Positions 37,267 to 46,612 of a stretch of 64,000 nucleotides of DNA are shown piece by piece. Position 1 is the stretch's first letter. Every line of letters starts with the position of its first letter. The DNA is from Thermogemmatispora aurantia (GTDB lineage: Bacteria > Chloroflexota > Ktedonobacteria > Ktedonobacterales > Ktedonobacteraceae). The DNA is taken from assembly GCF_008974285.1 (NCBI RefSeq), contig NZ_BKZV01000002.1:661410-725409 (forward strand), written 5' to 3'. Under the pieces are notes generated by a model that was not told where the DNA came from, searched no databases, and worked only from the letters and a program-made list of their open reading frames with translations. A program made the translations under genes and the position numbers.

Positions 37267-39789
37267 TCAACCATCTGGCTTCTCTGAGACCTGAGCCAGG
37301 GGTAGCGCGAACCAGAAGGTTGCTCCCTGGCCAGGCTGACTCTCCAGGCCCACCTCACCGCCGTGAAGCTGGATAATGGTGCGACAGATATGCAGGCCCA
37401 ACCCCAGGCCAACCGGCGAGCCTTCCTGCACGGGGATGCCCGGCGCGCGATAGAAGCGCTCCCAGATGCGCTGCTGCAGCTCAGGCGGTACCCCCGGTCC
37501 CTCGTCACGCACCAGCACCCGCGCCCGCTGTCCTTCGACGCGTAGACGGACCTCGATAGGGCGGTCGGGCGGCGCATAGCGAATGGCGTTGAGCAGATAG
37601 TTGGTCAGCACCTGACTGATACGTGCGGCGTCAACCTCGACCGGCACCTCGCTGGCACTCTCGACGCTGAGGCGAATGTCGCGCCCCGGGTGGACCTGCT
37701 GCTGACTCTGCACTACGTCACGCACGATAGCGGCCAGGTCCAGACGTCGACGGACCAGCTGCAAGGTCTCTGATTGGATACGCGAGAAGTCAAGCAGGTC
37801 CCCGACGAGACGATCCAGTAAGTCAACCTGAGCAATCGAGCGATCGAGAAGCTCGGGAATAGTGGCCAGGCGTTGGAGGACAGGATGAGCCTGGAGCGTG
37901 GACCGGTCGGCGCTGTCTTCGCTGGAGCTGCCGCCACCGAGATCACGACCGAGAGCGCTGGCCTTTTGCAGGAGCCGCTTGATGAGCTGGGCATTGGCCT
38001 TGAGGACGGTCAGGGGGGCCCGCAGCTCATGGCTGGCAAAGCTGATGAACTCGTCCATGCGACGATTGGCTTCGCGCAGCGCCAGGACGCTGGCCCGCGC
38101 CTCAGCCCGCTCTTCTAGCAGATGCTCGCGCTCCAGGACGAGGGTGGCCATGCGCGCCACCGCTGCCGCGAGTGCTAACTCATCGGGGCTGTAGCTGTGC
38201 TCTTCGGGGCCATAGTCAACGGTGAAGATGCCAATGAGCCGCTCGCGCAGGCACATGGGAATAACAAGCAAGGCCCGCACCGAGTAGCTGCGGACCTGAC
38301 GGCGCAGGTGATCGAACTCGGGCGCCTCCAGGTCGATGAGCAGGCTTTCGCCAGCACGCAGCCGCTCCAGCAGGGCCGCATTGAGAAAGGCGCTCAGGGG
38401 GGCTCCGAGGACGATTTCCTGCCAGAGGCGCTCTTGCTGAGGAGTGACGCCCGTGACCGCTACATGCTGAACGCGCTCGGTTTCGCGCTCCAGCCCAAGC
38501 ATGGCAACGCGCCGACAGCCAAGTACCTGGCGCGTCAGCTCGCCGAGCCGCAACATGATCAGACGCGTCTGCCCTTCACTCTGGGACTCCTGCAGAGGAA
38601 GCGGCTCATCGTCGACCTGGACGAGCGCTTCGGCCATCGCCAGCAGGGCGCTGAGCGCGGTATGAGCACGCTGCTCCAGCCGCCGCCGCGCAGTGACTTC
38701 GCGCCCGATGATGATGGCACCAATGATCTGCCCGCGACTGCTGCGTACGGGCGCGCCGCTGAAGCTGAAGATGGCTTCCTCTCCTCCAGTCAGCTTGATC
38801 TTGATATCAACCGCCTGCTCGCCAGCAATGGCATATCCCTGCTGGAGAATACGCTGCAGCGGCGCAACGGTGGGAGTATCAGCGAGCAGTAGCGCCTCCG
38901 CCGTCTCTCCAGTCTCTACCGCCCCACCCTGGTCGTTCACGCCCGCACTGGCCAGGGCCGCCCGACGGGCGTGATCCGGTCGCAAGAGGGGGAGAAGTCG
39001 ACGGGCGACAGCGTTGACATAGACCAGGCGCCCGCGATGATCATACAGCAGAACGCTATCGCCAATGGCCTCTAATACGGCCCGCAGTCGGCGACGGTAC
39101 AGCTCAAGCTCGTGCCTGAAGACAGCTTCGTCCGTGCAGGAGCCGAGCCGCTCTAGCAGCGAACGCAGATGCTCCTGCTCCTCAGACTCACAACCTTGCA
39201 GGAGCCGTAGTAAGTACTGCCGCGCCTGCTCGTCGGCAACGTGCGCCCGCTCTGGATACGCAATGATCCAGAGATGACAGGTCTGGACAAAGGACAGGAA
39301 CGCCTGAAGCGATGCATAGGTGCTCGACGGCAGCAGGCGCCGCAGCTCCAGGCGAGCCTGCTCCGTCTGCTCGCCCGGTAAGAGCAGCGCCACAGCAGCC
39401 CAGAGCAGGGCCTGCTCCAGCGCTGAGGTTGGCTCGGGCCAGCTCTGGAGGGACTCTGTCTGAGCCGCCAGTAGCTCAAGCTGGACTGTTCGCTCCTCGT
39501 CGTTCTCCGGCTCCTGGAGGAGAGCGGCGATGGCCGCGGCCCTTTGTCCCTGGCTGAGGAGCCGGGCGAGTAAGTAATGAAGACAGTAGGGCACATGCCG
39601 CTGGTAAGTAAGAAGGGTAAAGAGCCGAGCGCGGAAGGGCGCCGGTAGCAGACTGGTGTCGCTAATGATCTGCTCCTGCCGGCGCAACTGCTCGAAATGC
39701 AATGGCTCAGCGCCGGCAGCGGCCAGATAGGGAGGTAGTAACTCAAACGAGTCTACACTAGAATTAGTAAACGATTCGCTGCTCTGCAT
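37267..39789 (-). CDS. PAS/GAF sensor histidine kinase
   Basis: The 840-residue protein has no membrane helix. A helical N-terminal region (1-225) precedes a PAS domain (about 230-360; AVLEAIGDSVLLYDHRGRLVYVN), a GAF domain (about 390-560) and the kinase core. His587 in FASHELRAPL is the phosphate acceptor. N-box (QVLTNYLLNAIRYAP), G1 (DEGPGVP), F-box (WERFYR) and G2 (GLGLGLHI) are all present, so it should autophosphorylate. No response regulator is adjacent. It converges on the WYL regulator. The PAS and GAF domains suggest cytoplasmic sensing of redox or a small molecule; ligand unknown. Confidence 0.93.
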   Translation of the reverse strand: MQSSESFTNSSVDSFELLPPYLAAAGAEPLHFEQLRRQEQIISDTSLLPAPFRARLFTLLTYQRHVPYCLHYLLARLLSQGQRAAAIAALLQEPENDEERTVQLELLAAQTESLQSWPEPTSALEQALLWAAVALLLPGEQTEQARLELRRLLPSSTYASLQAFLSFVQTCHLWIIAYPERAHVADEQARQYLLRLLQGCESEEQEHLRSLLERLGSCTDEAVFRHELELYRRRLRAVLEAIGDSVLLYDHRGRLVYVNAVARRLLPLLRPDHARRAALASAGVNDQGGAVETGETAEALLLADTPTVAPLQRILQQGYAIAGEQAVDIKIKLTGGEEAIFSFSGAPVRSSRGQIIGAIIIGREVTARRRLEQRAHTALSALLAMAEALVQVDDEPLPLQESQSEGQTRLIMLRLGELTRQVLGCRRVAMLGLERETERVQHVAVTGVTPQQERLWQEIVLGAPLSAFLNAALLERLRAGESLLIDLEAPEFDHLRRQVRSYSVRALLVIPMCLRERLIGIFTVDYGPEEHSYSPDELALAAAVARMATLVLEREHLLEERAEARASVLALREANRRMDEFISFASHELRAPLTVLKANAQLIKRLLQKASALGRDLGGGSSSEDSADRSTLQAHPVLQRLATIPELLDRSIAQVDLLDRLVGDLLDFSRIQSETLQLVRRRLDLAAIVRDVVQSQQQVHPGRDIRLSVESASEVPVEVDAARISQVLTNYLLNAIRYAPPDRPIEVRLRVEGQRARVLVRDEGPGVPPELQQRIWERFYRAPGIPVQEGSPVGLGLGLHICRTIIQLHGGEVGLESQPGQGATFWFALPLAQVSEKPDG

Positions 39790-40473
39790 GGATCACCAAC
39801 GTAGCGGATGGCGCAGATGTGACATGAAGAAGGCCGGGCCGCCAGCCTTCTCGCTCGCTCCTTCTCACTATAGTAGAGGGATACAAGTCGAGGAACAAAG
39901 GCGGGAAGCATCACTGTCTCGTCCGCTTCCCCGCACGCTATGCCAGGCGCGCGGTCTACCTCAGCCCTGACTCTGGTGAGCAGGGAGAGATCGGCTCGCA
40001 GTGGCCTCTGCCTTGCAGCAGGTTCCTCTCGGCCTCACCTTCTATCCATCAGCTTGCCTGCACTCTCATCAGTCATGGTTCGCTGACTCCCGAGCTTCCT
40101 CCGGCGATCCTGCTGCCTGTGGAACTAACTAACGTTCAACCGGGCAGCTGTCCACAAAGCCGTCACAAACAGCCAGACAAGGGGATCACTGGCCGCATTG
40201 ATAAGGCGGCTTGGCCACCGGGCGCGCATTGATTCACAATGCACAGCACAAGCCCCCTGCCGGGATATCCTTCCTTCGCTTGCAACGGTCGCACCAATTC
40301 TAAAGACAATTGCCTTTTATACAGCAGGAACATTCAATCATACGAACCACTTGACATCTCTGCATCACGAGTGTAAACTCAACATCAAACACTCGTGACT
40401 GGCTCTCTGCCATATCTCTAGTCTACCTGCTCTACCCACAACAATCAAGCAGAAGCAGGAAGGGGGTCGAACG
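39790..40473. other. Intergenic region upstream of the GntR regulator
   Basis: This 684-base stretch has no supported gene. Its right part (40290-40400) is AT-rich and holds the GntR promoter and operator. The left part contains ordinary GC-rich DNA and the minus-strand promoter of the kinase is presumably within the first 150 bases, but I found no well-formed -35/-10 pair there. Confidence 0.5.
40351..40398 (+). promoter_or_regulatory. Promoter and perfect 10-bp inverted-repeat operator of the GntR gene
   Basis: TTGACA (40351-40356), 17 bases, TAAACT (40374-40379). A perfect inverted repeat, TCACGAGTGT (40365-40374) and ACACTCGTGA (40389-40398), straddles the -10 and the start point. A repressor bound there would block transcription, so autoregulation by the GntR protein encoded 76 bases further on is the natural reading. 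Confidence 0.75.
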
Positions 40474-41217
40474 GTGCTCAGAGGAAGGAGAGCACTGGCC
40501 AGCCAGGTGCGCCAGCGGCTGCGCATCCTGATCAGCACGGGCCTTTATCCCCCCGGTTCTCGCCTCCCGAACGAGGAAGAGCTTTCTGAGACGCTAGGAG
40601 TCAGTCGCACAACGCTACGCGAGGCGCTTCAGGCATTGGCCGAGGAAGGGCTGATCCTGCGCCGACATGGTCAGGGGACCTTTGTGAACCGGCATCCGCA
40701 GCAAGTGCAGGGCAGCCTTGACCGCAACCTTGACATCAGCGAGCTGATTCGGGCCTCGGGGCACCTGCCCGGCACACGTGACGTCGTCATTCAGACAATG
40801 CCAGCCAGTCCCCATGTGGCCACGCAGCTCTCTCTGGCACCCGCCGACGAGGTGCTGGCGATCGAGCGCGTGCGTCTGGCCGATCAGCGTCCTGTGGTCT
40901 TCTCGATCGATTTTTTGCCGATGGCCCTGGTGCAGACGGTCAATTATGAATTGACCGATCTCTATAGCGACTCGCTCTACGATTTTCTTATCCAGCGCCT
41001 TGGTCTCACCATCCATCACGGCCTGGCCCAGCTCCGGCCTGTACTGGCCGAAGTCTGGCTGGCGCAGAAGCTCGGCCTCTCCCCTGGTGTGCCTTTGCTC
41101 TATATCGAGCAAGTTGACTATACGCTGGAGCAGCGGCCTGTGCTCTTCTCGCAGGGATATCACGTTCCTGACGCTTTCGAGTTCGTTCTTTATCGTCGCG
41201 GCCCCGGAGAGAGCTGA
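40474..41217 (+). CDS. GntR-family transcriptional regulator, HutC/UTRA type
   Basis: The 247-residue protein has an N-terminal GntR winged helix (about 5-70): LRILISTGLYPPGSRLPNEEELSETLGVSRTTLREALQALAEEGLILRRHGQGTFV. The rest is a UTRA ligand-binding domain with AIERVRLADQRPVVFSIDFLP and FSQGYHVPDAFEFVLYRR. UTRA regulators bind small metabolites and are usually repressors released by their ligand. The start is GTG with GGAAGGGGG upstream. The nitrilase and Lut genes follow on the same strand, so control of lactate or amide use is the likely job. This differs from Bacillus LutR, which is of the FadR/FCD type. Confidence 0.93.
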   Translation: MLRGRRALASQVRQRLRILISTGLYPPGSRLPNEEELSETLGVSRTTLREALQALAEEGLILRRHGQGTFVNRHPQQVQGSLDRNLDISELIRASGHLPGTRDVVIQTMPASPHVATQLSLAPADEVLAIERVRLADQRPVVFSIDFLPMALVQTVNYELTDLYSDSLYDFLIQRLGLTIHHGLAQLRPVLAEVWLAQKLGLSPGVPLLYIEQVDYTLEQRPVLFSQGYHVPDAFEFVLYRRGPGES

Positions 41218-41219
41218 CC

Positions 41220-41276
41220 CGAGTGAGCGATCCGATCTTCTCACTCACTCGCTTCCTCGTCACGATGGTATATAAT
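41220..41276 (+). promoter_or_regulatory. Probable promoter and operator of the nitrilase-Lut operon
   Basis: TATAAT lies at 41271-41276, with a poor -35 region. Upstream, CGAGTGAG (41220-41227) and CTCACTCG (41244-41251) form an inverted repeat. It shares the CGAGTG...CACTCG half-sites with the GntR operator at 40365-40398, though its spacing is 20 instead of 16 bases. The same regulator may bind both. Confidence 0.5.
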
Positions 41277-41337
41277 AGGGGTTGTGGGCGCGGCGCGACC
41301 AGCGCCGCCTGCTCAATCACGCCTGGAGCTTGCAAGC

Positions 41338-43368
41338 ATGAGTACATCCGCGTCCTCCTTTACCAGGTACCGGGTCGCCGCTATCCAGTACGAACCCACG
41401 CCGGGCCAAAAGGAGCAGAACATCGGCGACCTGTTGCGTCTCGTCGAGGAGGCCGCCCGTCACGGCGCGCGACTGATCGTCTTACCAGAGCTGGCCACGA
41501 CCGGCTACTGCTGGGAGTCGCGCGAGGAGATCGCCCCCTACGTCGAGCCTGTCCCCGGCCCTACCTGCCTGCGCTTCGCCGAGCTGGCCGCCGCCTACGG
41601 CTGCTACATCGCGCTGAGCCTGGCCGAGGTCGACCCCGAAAGCGACGTCTACTACAATACGACGGCGCTGCTCGGCCCCCAGGGCCTGCTCGGCAAGTAT
41701 CGTAAGCTGCACTCATACATTGCTGAACCACGTTGGGCCCGCGATGGCGATCTGGGCCTGCCGGTCTGGGATACGCCTCTGGGACGCCTGGCGATCCTGG
41801 TATGCATGGACGCGATGTATTTCGAGGCCGCACGCCTGGCCGCTGTTCGCGGGGCCGAGGTCCTGCTCTTCCCCTGTGGCTGGCTAGACGAAAAGTGCCC
41901 CAGCAGCTGGTGGATGCTGCGCGCCTTCGAAAACGGCGTCTACCTGATCGCCGCCAACCGCTACGGGCGCGAGCGCGGGGTGCAGTTCAGTGGCGGGAGC
42001 TGCATTCTGAATCCCGATGGCTCGATCCAGGCTTACCGCGACGATGGCGAGGGTATTGTCTACGGCGAGGTCGATCTAGAGCGCTGTCGCAACAAGCAGT
42101 GGGGACCTGCCGGCGAAGAGCCGCTGGGCGATCGCCTGGCGGATCGTCGCCCCCGTGAATATGTCTCGCTGGTGCACAATACCTATCTGTGGGAGCCGCT
42201 GCGCTTCCACGGTCTCTATCAATCCCACGAGCTGCCGCCCGGCCAGCTCTCCTGCGCCGCTTTTGTTCAGCTTGAGCTACGTGAGATGCTCGCCGCGCCC
42301 GAGGAGGAGCAAACAGCAGCTATTGCTACTGTCTCGAACGAGGAGCGTCTGGAACGTCTCCGGTCTCTAGTGCGCTCGCTGCTGCGTGTCCATGAACCTG
42401 CCTATCCAGATGTGCTGGTATTGCCCGAGCTGGCGCTACCAGGACCATCCGACCCCTCCCATCCCGATTTCGCGGCCCGGATACGCGCCGGCGCTATTCG
42501 TGTGCCCGGCCCCGAGATCGAGGCCCTGGTAGCCCTGGCCACAGAGTTCCAGCTCAGCATTGTGCTGGGGGTCGCTGAATGTACATATGCTGATGGAAAC
42601 CCTGAGCCAGTCTACTATAATACGGTGCTGTTGCTCGACCCCGAGGGAGTTCACGGGATCTACCGCAAGCTGCATCTCACGCGCGCCGACCGGCGCTGGG
42701 CCAGTCCAGGCAACCTGGGTCTGCCAACCTTCGATAGCCCCGTAGGACGCATCGGCCTGGCCACAGGCTACGACGTGCTTTTCCCGGAGACGCTGCGTGT
42801 GTTGGCGGGCAAGGGCTGCGATCTCGTCTGTGCCCCGACGCTGCTCAATTTCCCCAACCCCAGCGGGCTGGGGCCGACGGCGATCCCTTTCGGCCCACAC
42901 GTGGCCCCCGAGGGCTACGATCCTTTGCATTACTTACCCTGGCGCATTCGCGCTGCTGAGCATCATGTCTACCTGACCATTGCCAACTGGAGCGGCGAGG
43001 CCCAGGGGGTTCGCGCCAATGGCTTCAGTGGCATCTACTCGCCTTCTTGCTCCAGCTACCCCTGGCGTGAGGTAATCGCCGAGGAGGGCGAGTCAACGCT
43101 GATGCTGATGACCATCGATACGCGTGAGCAGCGCACTGGTCGACGCTCGACGACGCTTTCGCCAGCCTATATGCCCGGCGATGTGGCCGGCTCCTTGACC
43201 GGCGAGCTGGCTTACGATATCCGCGAAACCATCCCCGGCAATGTGGTCCGCGCCAAGCCGCTCTTGCGCAAGCGCCAGCCGCTGTGGTATCTGGACCTGG
43301 TGCGTCCTGCTGCCGGTGTGGCCTCTTCCGCTCCGGCAGAATCGCCCGCCACGCCAGCTGCACGCTGA
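41338..43368 (+). CDS. Fusion of two nitrilase-superfamily domains, the second without the catalytic Cys
   Basis: The 676-residue protein has two carbon-nitrogen hydrolase domains. Domain 1 (about 10-290) has the complete triad: Glu51 in LPELATTGY, Lys123 in YRKLH and Cys156 in LVCMDAMYFEAARLAA. Domain 2 (about 335-640) keeps Glu364 (LPELALPG) and Lys444 (YRKLH), but the nucleophile position in GRIGLATGYDVLFPE is Gly477, so it should be inactive. Such enzymes hydrolyse amides, nitriles or carbamoyl compounds. GGAG lies nine bases before the ATG at 41338. It is followed by lutC and the LutBA fusion in the same direction; an operon is likely, but its link to lactate is unknown. Confidence 0.9.
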   Translation: MSTSASSFTRYRVAAIQYEPTPGQKEQNIGDLLRLVEEAARHGARLIVLPELATTGYCWESREEIAPYVEPVPGPTCLRFAELAAAYGCYIALSLAEVDPESDVYYNTTALLGPQGLLGKYRKLHSYIAEPRWARDGDLGLPVWDTPLGRLAILVCMDAMYFEAARLAAVRGAEVLLFPCGWLDEKCPSSWWMLRAFENGVYLIAANRYGRERGVQFSGGSCILNPDGSIQAYRDDGEGIVYGEVDLERCRNKQWGPAGEEPLGDRLADRRPREYVSLVHNTYLWEPLRFHGLYQSHELPPGQLSCAAFVQLELREMLAAPEEEQTAAIATVSNEERLERLRSLVRSLLRVHEPAYPDVLVLPELALPGPSDPSHPDFAARIRAGAIRVPGPEIEALVALATEFQLSIVLGVAECTYADGNPEPVYYNTVLLLDPEGVHGIYRKLHLTRADRRWASPGNLGLPTFDSPVGRIGLATGYDVLFPETLRVLAGKGCDLVCAPTLLNFPNPSGLGPTAIPFGPHVAPEGYDPLHYLPWRIRAAEHHVYLTIANWSGEAQGVRANGFSGIYSPSCSSYPWREVIAEEGESTLMLMTIDTREQRTGRRSTTLSPAYMPGDVAGSLTGELAYDIRETIPGNVVRAKPLLRKRQPLWYLDLVRPAAGVASSAPAESPATPAAR

Positions 43369-43552
43369 CTGATGAGAGCCGGACCAGTACCTGCCTGGGT
43401 GTATCATTGCCTTCGGCCTACTACCCTACGGCGCATCCAGCAGCGCGGTCGCTGGCGACGAGCCAGGTCTCACTGCTGGCGCGCCATTTTGCTTGTTGCA
43501 GGCATCAGCCTGAGTGATCGCTGCTATCTGCTGAAATTCTCTGGTTACACGA

Positions 43553-44170
43553 ATGAAGAGTTCAGCTTTGTTCGCTCAGTTTCAGAGCCGTCTGAGCGCC
43601 GCCGGCGGCGTTGCCCACTGGGCCGAGGACCTGGCTCAGGCCGCTGAGATCATCGCTACCCATCCCGCGCTCGCTGAACAGCGGCTGATTGTCCCACCTG
43701 CTTTTGCGGCTTGCCAGCCCTGGGGAGCACTCCTGCCGCTTTTGAGCGCGCGCGGCATTCGTCTGGAGGAGGCCACGACCCCCGAGCATGTCGCCGATGC
43801 CCCGGCTGGCCTCTCTTGCGCCTCCCTGGCCATCGCCGAGACTGGCTCGGTCTTCCTGGCCGACAATGCCCTGGCGGCGCGCATCGTGGGCATGCTGACG
43901 CTGACCCACTTTGTTCTCGTCTCCGCTGGACAGCTAGTTCCACTCCTCGATGAGGCAGCTACCTTGCTTCAGACCTTGACCCGCCCGGGTCCCCAGCAAC
44001 AGCACTATATTTCCCTGGTCACCGGTCCCAGCCGCACCGCCGACATCGAACGTACGCTGACGATCGGCGTGCAGGGGCCACGCACGCTCTGCGTGATTGT
44101 CGTCGCTACTCCTGCGAGTGATCCATCTCTCTCTAGCGAGGAAGCAAAGGACAGGGACAATGAGCAATAA
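43553..44170 (+). CDS. lutC: LUD-domain protein LutC
   Basis: The 205-residue protein has the LUD fold: CASLAIAETGSVFLADNALAARIVGMLTLTHFVLVSAGQLVPLLDEA is the conserved core (ETGS/T followed by the HxxVVxxxQLV strand), and TGPSRTADIERTLTIGVQGPRTLCVIVV is the typical LutC C-terminal motif, GPSRTADIE...G.HGP. It is one subunit of the LutABC L-lactate oxidation complex, which makes pyruvate. The last 20 residues are charged and overlap the next gene by 11 bases, so translation is coupled. Confidence 0.93.
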   Translation: MKSSALFAQFQSRLSAAGGVAHWAEDLAQAAEIIATHPALAEQRLIVPPAFAACQPWGALLPLLSARGIRLEEATTPEHVADAPAGLSCASLAIAETGSVFLADNALAARIVGMLTLTHFVLVSAGQLVPLLDEAATLLQTLTRPGPQQQHYISLVTGPSRTADIERTLTIGVQGPRTLCVIVVATPASDPSLSSEEAKDRDNEQ

Positions 44171-46484
44171 GGAGCATGCACAGGCAAACGAGGCGCAGAC
44201 CCCGACCTCCCGACCAGGCACTGCCAGGCCAGTCCCGGCTGTTCACGATATGCCCCCGTTTGCAGAGCGCCTGCAGCGAGGCCTGGAGGATGAGAACATG
44301 CACCGCGCCCTGGAGCGCTTCGCGCCCAGCTGGCGTCAGTCACGCCAGGCCCTCTTCGAGGCCACAGCGGCAGAATATGGTTCCGACTATAGCTTCGTCT
44401 CCCTGCGCCAGCGCCTGCGCGCCGCCAAGGATGAGGCAATTGCTCACCAGCAGGAGTTGGTGGCTCGCTTCAAGGAGCAGGCCACAGCCGCCGGCGCCGT
44501 GGTCTATGAGGCCCGCAGCGCTGAGGACGCCAACCGCTATATTTATGAACTCTGCCGCCGCAAGGGTATCACGCTGATCGTCAAGTCCAAGACGATGGTC
44601 AGCGAAGAGATCGAGCTGAACCACTATCTAGAAGAACGAGGGATCAAGGCCGTCGAGACCGACCTGGGCGAGTGGGTGGCGCAGCTTGACCATGAACGCC
44701 CTTCGCATATGGTGATGCCCATTATTCACAAGACCCGCCAGCAGGTGGGCGAGGTCCTCAGCCGCGCCACCGGACGCGAGATTTCACGCGAGAATGTGGC
44801 CGAGCAGGTGGCGGTTATCCGCCGCGAGCACCGCCAGGCGTTCCTGACCGCCGGCATGGGCATCAGCGGCGCCAATGCCCTCATTGCCGAGAGCGGCACA
44901 GTGATGCTCAATACCAACGAGGGCAATGGGCGCATGGTCACCTCACTACCGCCAGTGCATGTGGTGCTGGCCGGCTACGATAAGCTGCTGCCCACCTTCG
45001 CCGATGCCATGACGCAGATCCGCTTGCTGGCCCGCAGCGCTACCGGCCAGCCCATGACCAGCTATACGACCTTTATTACGGGACCGGACCGGCCCGGTAA
45101 GGAGGTGCACATTGTCCTGCTGGACAATGGACGCAGCGCCATGCGCGCCGACCCGCGCTTCAAGGAGGCCCTGCGTTGCATTCGCTGCGCCGCCTGCGCC
45201 AATATCTGCCCACCCTATCAGCAGGTCGGCGGCCACGCCTTCGGTTACATCTACAGTGGAGCCATCGGTCTGGTCGTGACGCCCTTCCATCATGGCCTGG
45301 AGGCCGCCGCCGGTCCACAGAGCCTCTGCGTGAGCTGCAACGCCTGTGAGACCGTCTGTCCTGTGGAAATTCCTCTGCCTTCCCTTATCCTGGATGTGCG
45401 CAGCCGCGTGGTGGCCAGCGAGGGCCTGCCCTGGCTCAAACGCCTCATTTTTGGGGTTTTGGCCCGCCCACGCCTCTTCGATCTGCTCACACGCCTGGCC
45501 GCCGTCGGCCAGTGGCCGGCCACCAGGGGTACGCCCTATGTGCGCTATCGCTACCTGCGCCCCTTCGAGGGCCTGCCAGGCCTGCGCCCGCTGGCCCAGT
45601 TGACCCGCTGGCGCAGCCTGCCAGCGTTCGCGCGCCGCCCCCTGCGCGATCGCATTGGGGTCCGCGCCAATCTGGCCGCCACTCACCAGGAGGGACGTCG
45701 TTCCGATGAGATGACGGTCTGCTATTTTGCCGGCTGTATGACCGACCGCCTCTATCCCGAGATGGGCGAGGCCGTCATCCAGGTCCTGGAGCGCTGCGGC
45801 CTGCGCGTGGTCTTCCCGCGCGCTCAACATTGCTGCGGCCTGCCAGCTCTCAATTCAGGCGATCGCCAGCACGGCGTGGCAATGGCCAAGCAGACTGTGC
45901 GCATGCTGGAGCGCGCCCTCGACGAGAGCGGGGCAGATTACATTGTCTGTGCCTCCACCAGCTGCGTCGTGACCCTCATCCAGGATTACTTGCGCCTCTT
46001 TGAAGATCTCCAGCTGCAGAGCTGGCTCAACCGCACCCGCTCCCTGGCCGGGCGCATCATGGATTTTACCAGCTTCCTGCTGCGGGTCCTGGTAGCCCAG
46101 CAGCGGCTGCCAACGCTGCGCCGTCTCAGGCCCGGGGAGACGGCGCCCGTCGTGACTTATCATGATTCCTGTCAGTCGTGTAACTGCCTGGGCCTGCGCA
46201 CAGAGGCACGCCAGGTCATTCGCGACGTGCTTGGCCTGGAGCTGCGCGAGATGAGAGACTCTGATGTCTGCTGCGGCTTCGGCGGCTCTACCTCGATCGA
46301 GCACCCAGAGATTGCCGAGCGCCTGCTGGAGAGAAAGCTCAGGCACGCCGAAGAGACCGGGGCCACGCTGCTGGTCTCCGACAATCCTGGCTGCCTGATG
46401 CACTTGCGCGGCGGCGTTGACGCCAATGGCCGCCCTCTGCGTGTGCTGCACCTGGCGCAACTGGTGGCGGAGTACCTCGCCTAG
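44160..46484 (+). CDS. LutB-LutA fusion: lactate utilization iron-sulfur protein
   Basis: This 774-residue protein joins two subunits normally encoded separately. The LutB part (1 to about 500) has a LUD domain with GISGANALIAESGTVMLNTNEGNGRMVTSLPPVHVVLAG. Two 4Fe-4S motifs follow, CIRCAACANICPPYQQVGG (from Cys340) and CVSCNACETVCPVEIPLP (from Cys390). The LutA part (from about 515) has two cysteine-rich CCG domains: YFAGCM...QHCCGLPALNSG and YHDSCQSCNCLG...VCCGFGGSTS. With LutC it should oxidise L-lactate to pyruvate and pass electrons to the respiratory chain. AAAGGAC precedes the ATG at 44160. Domain order B-A differs from the usual lutA-lutB-lutC gene order. Confidence 0.93.
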   Translation: MSNKEHAQANEAQTPTSRPGTARPVPAVHDMPPFAERLQRGLEDENMHRALERFAPSWRQSRQALFEATAAEYGSDYSFVSLRQRLRAAKDEAIAHQQELVARFKEQATAAGAVVYEARSAEDANRYIYELCRRKGITLIVKSKTMVSEEIELNHYLEERGIKAVETDLGEWVAQLDHERPSHMVMPIIHKTRQQVGEVLSRATGREISRENVAEQVAVIRREHRQAFLTAGMGISGANALIAESGTVMLNTNEGNGRMVTSLPPVHVVLAGYDKLLPTFADAMTQIRLLARSATGQPMTSYTTFITGPDRPGKEVHIVLLDNGRSAMRADPRFKEALRCIRCAACANICPPYQQVGGHAFGYIYSGAIGLVVTPFHHGLEAAAGPQSLCVSCNACETVCPVEIPLPSLILDVRSRVVASEGLPWLKRLIFGVLARPRLFDLLTRLAAVGQWPATRGTPYVRYRYLRPFEGLPGLRPLAQLTRWRSLPAFARRPLRDRIGVRANLAATHQEGRRSDEMTVCYFAGCMTDRLYPEMGEAVIQVLERCGLRVVFPRAQHCCGLPALNSGDRQHGVAMAKQTVRMLERALDESGADYIVCASTSCVVTLIQDYLRLFEDLQLQSWLNRTRSLAGRIMDFTSFLLRVLVAQQRLPTLRRLRPGETAPVVTYHDSCQSCNCLGLRTEARQVIRDVLGLELREMRDSDVCCGFGGSTSIEHPEIAERLLERKLRHAEETGATLLVSDNPGCLMHLRGGVDANGRPLRVLHLAQLVAEYLA

Positions 46485-46583
46485 CCGCTTCAAGCGGGAG
46501 AAGAAGAGCACTCAGGCCGTCCCCCTGGCCGGCAAGCGCTTGCCAGCGGGGATGGCCTTGACGGTCTTGAGCCTTGTGCACAA

Positions 46584-46612
46584 TTGCATTACAACGAGCT
46601 GCAGAGTATACT
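46584..46612 (+). promoter_or_regulatory. Promoter of the HIT-family gene
   Basis: TTGCAT (46584-46589), exactly 17 bases, then TATACT (46607-46612). It is preceded by a 14-bp palindrome GGCAAGCGCTTGCC at 46531-46544, 47 bases after the end of the Lut operon, which may act as its terminator stem although no T-run follows. Confidence 0.65.
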
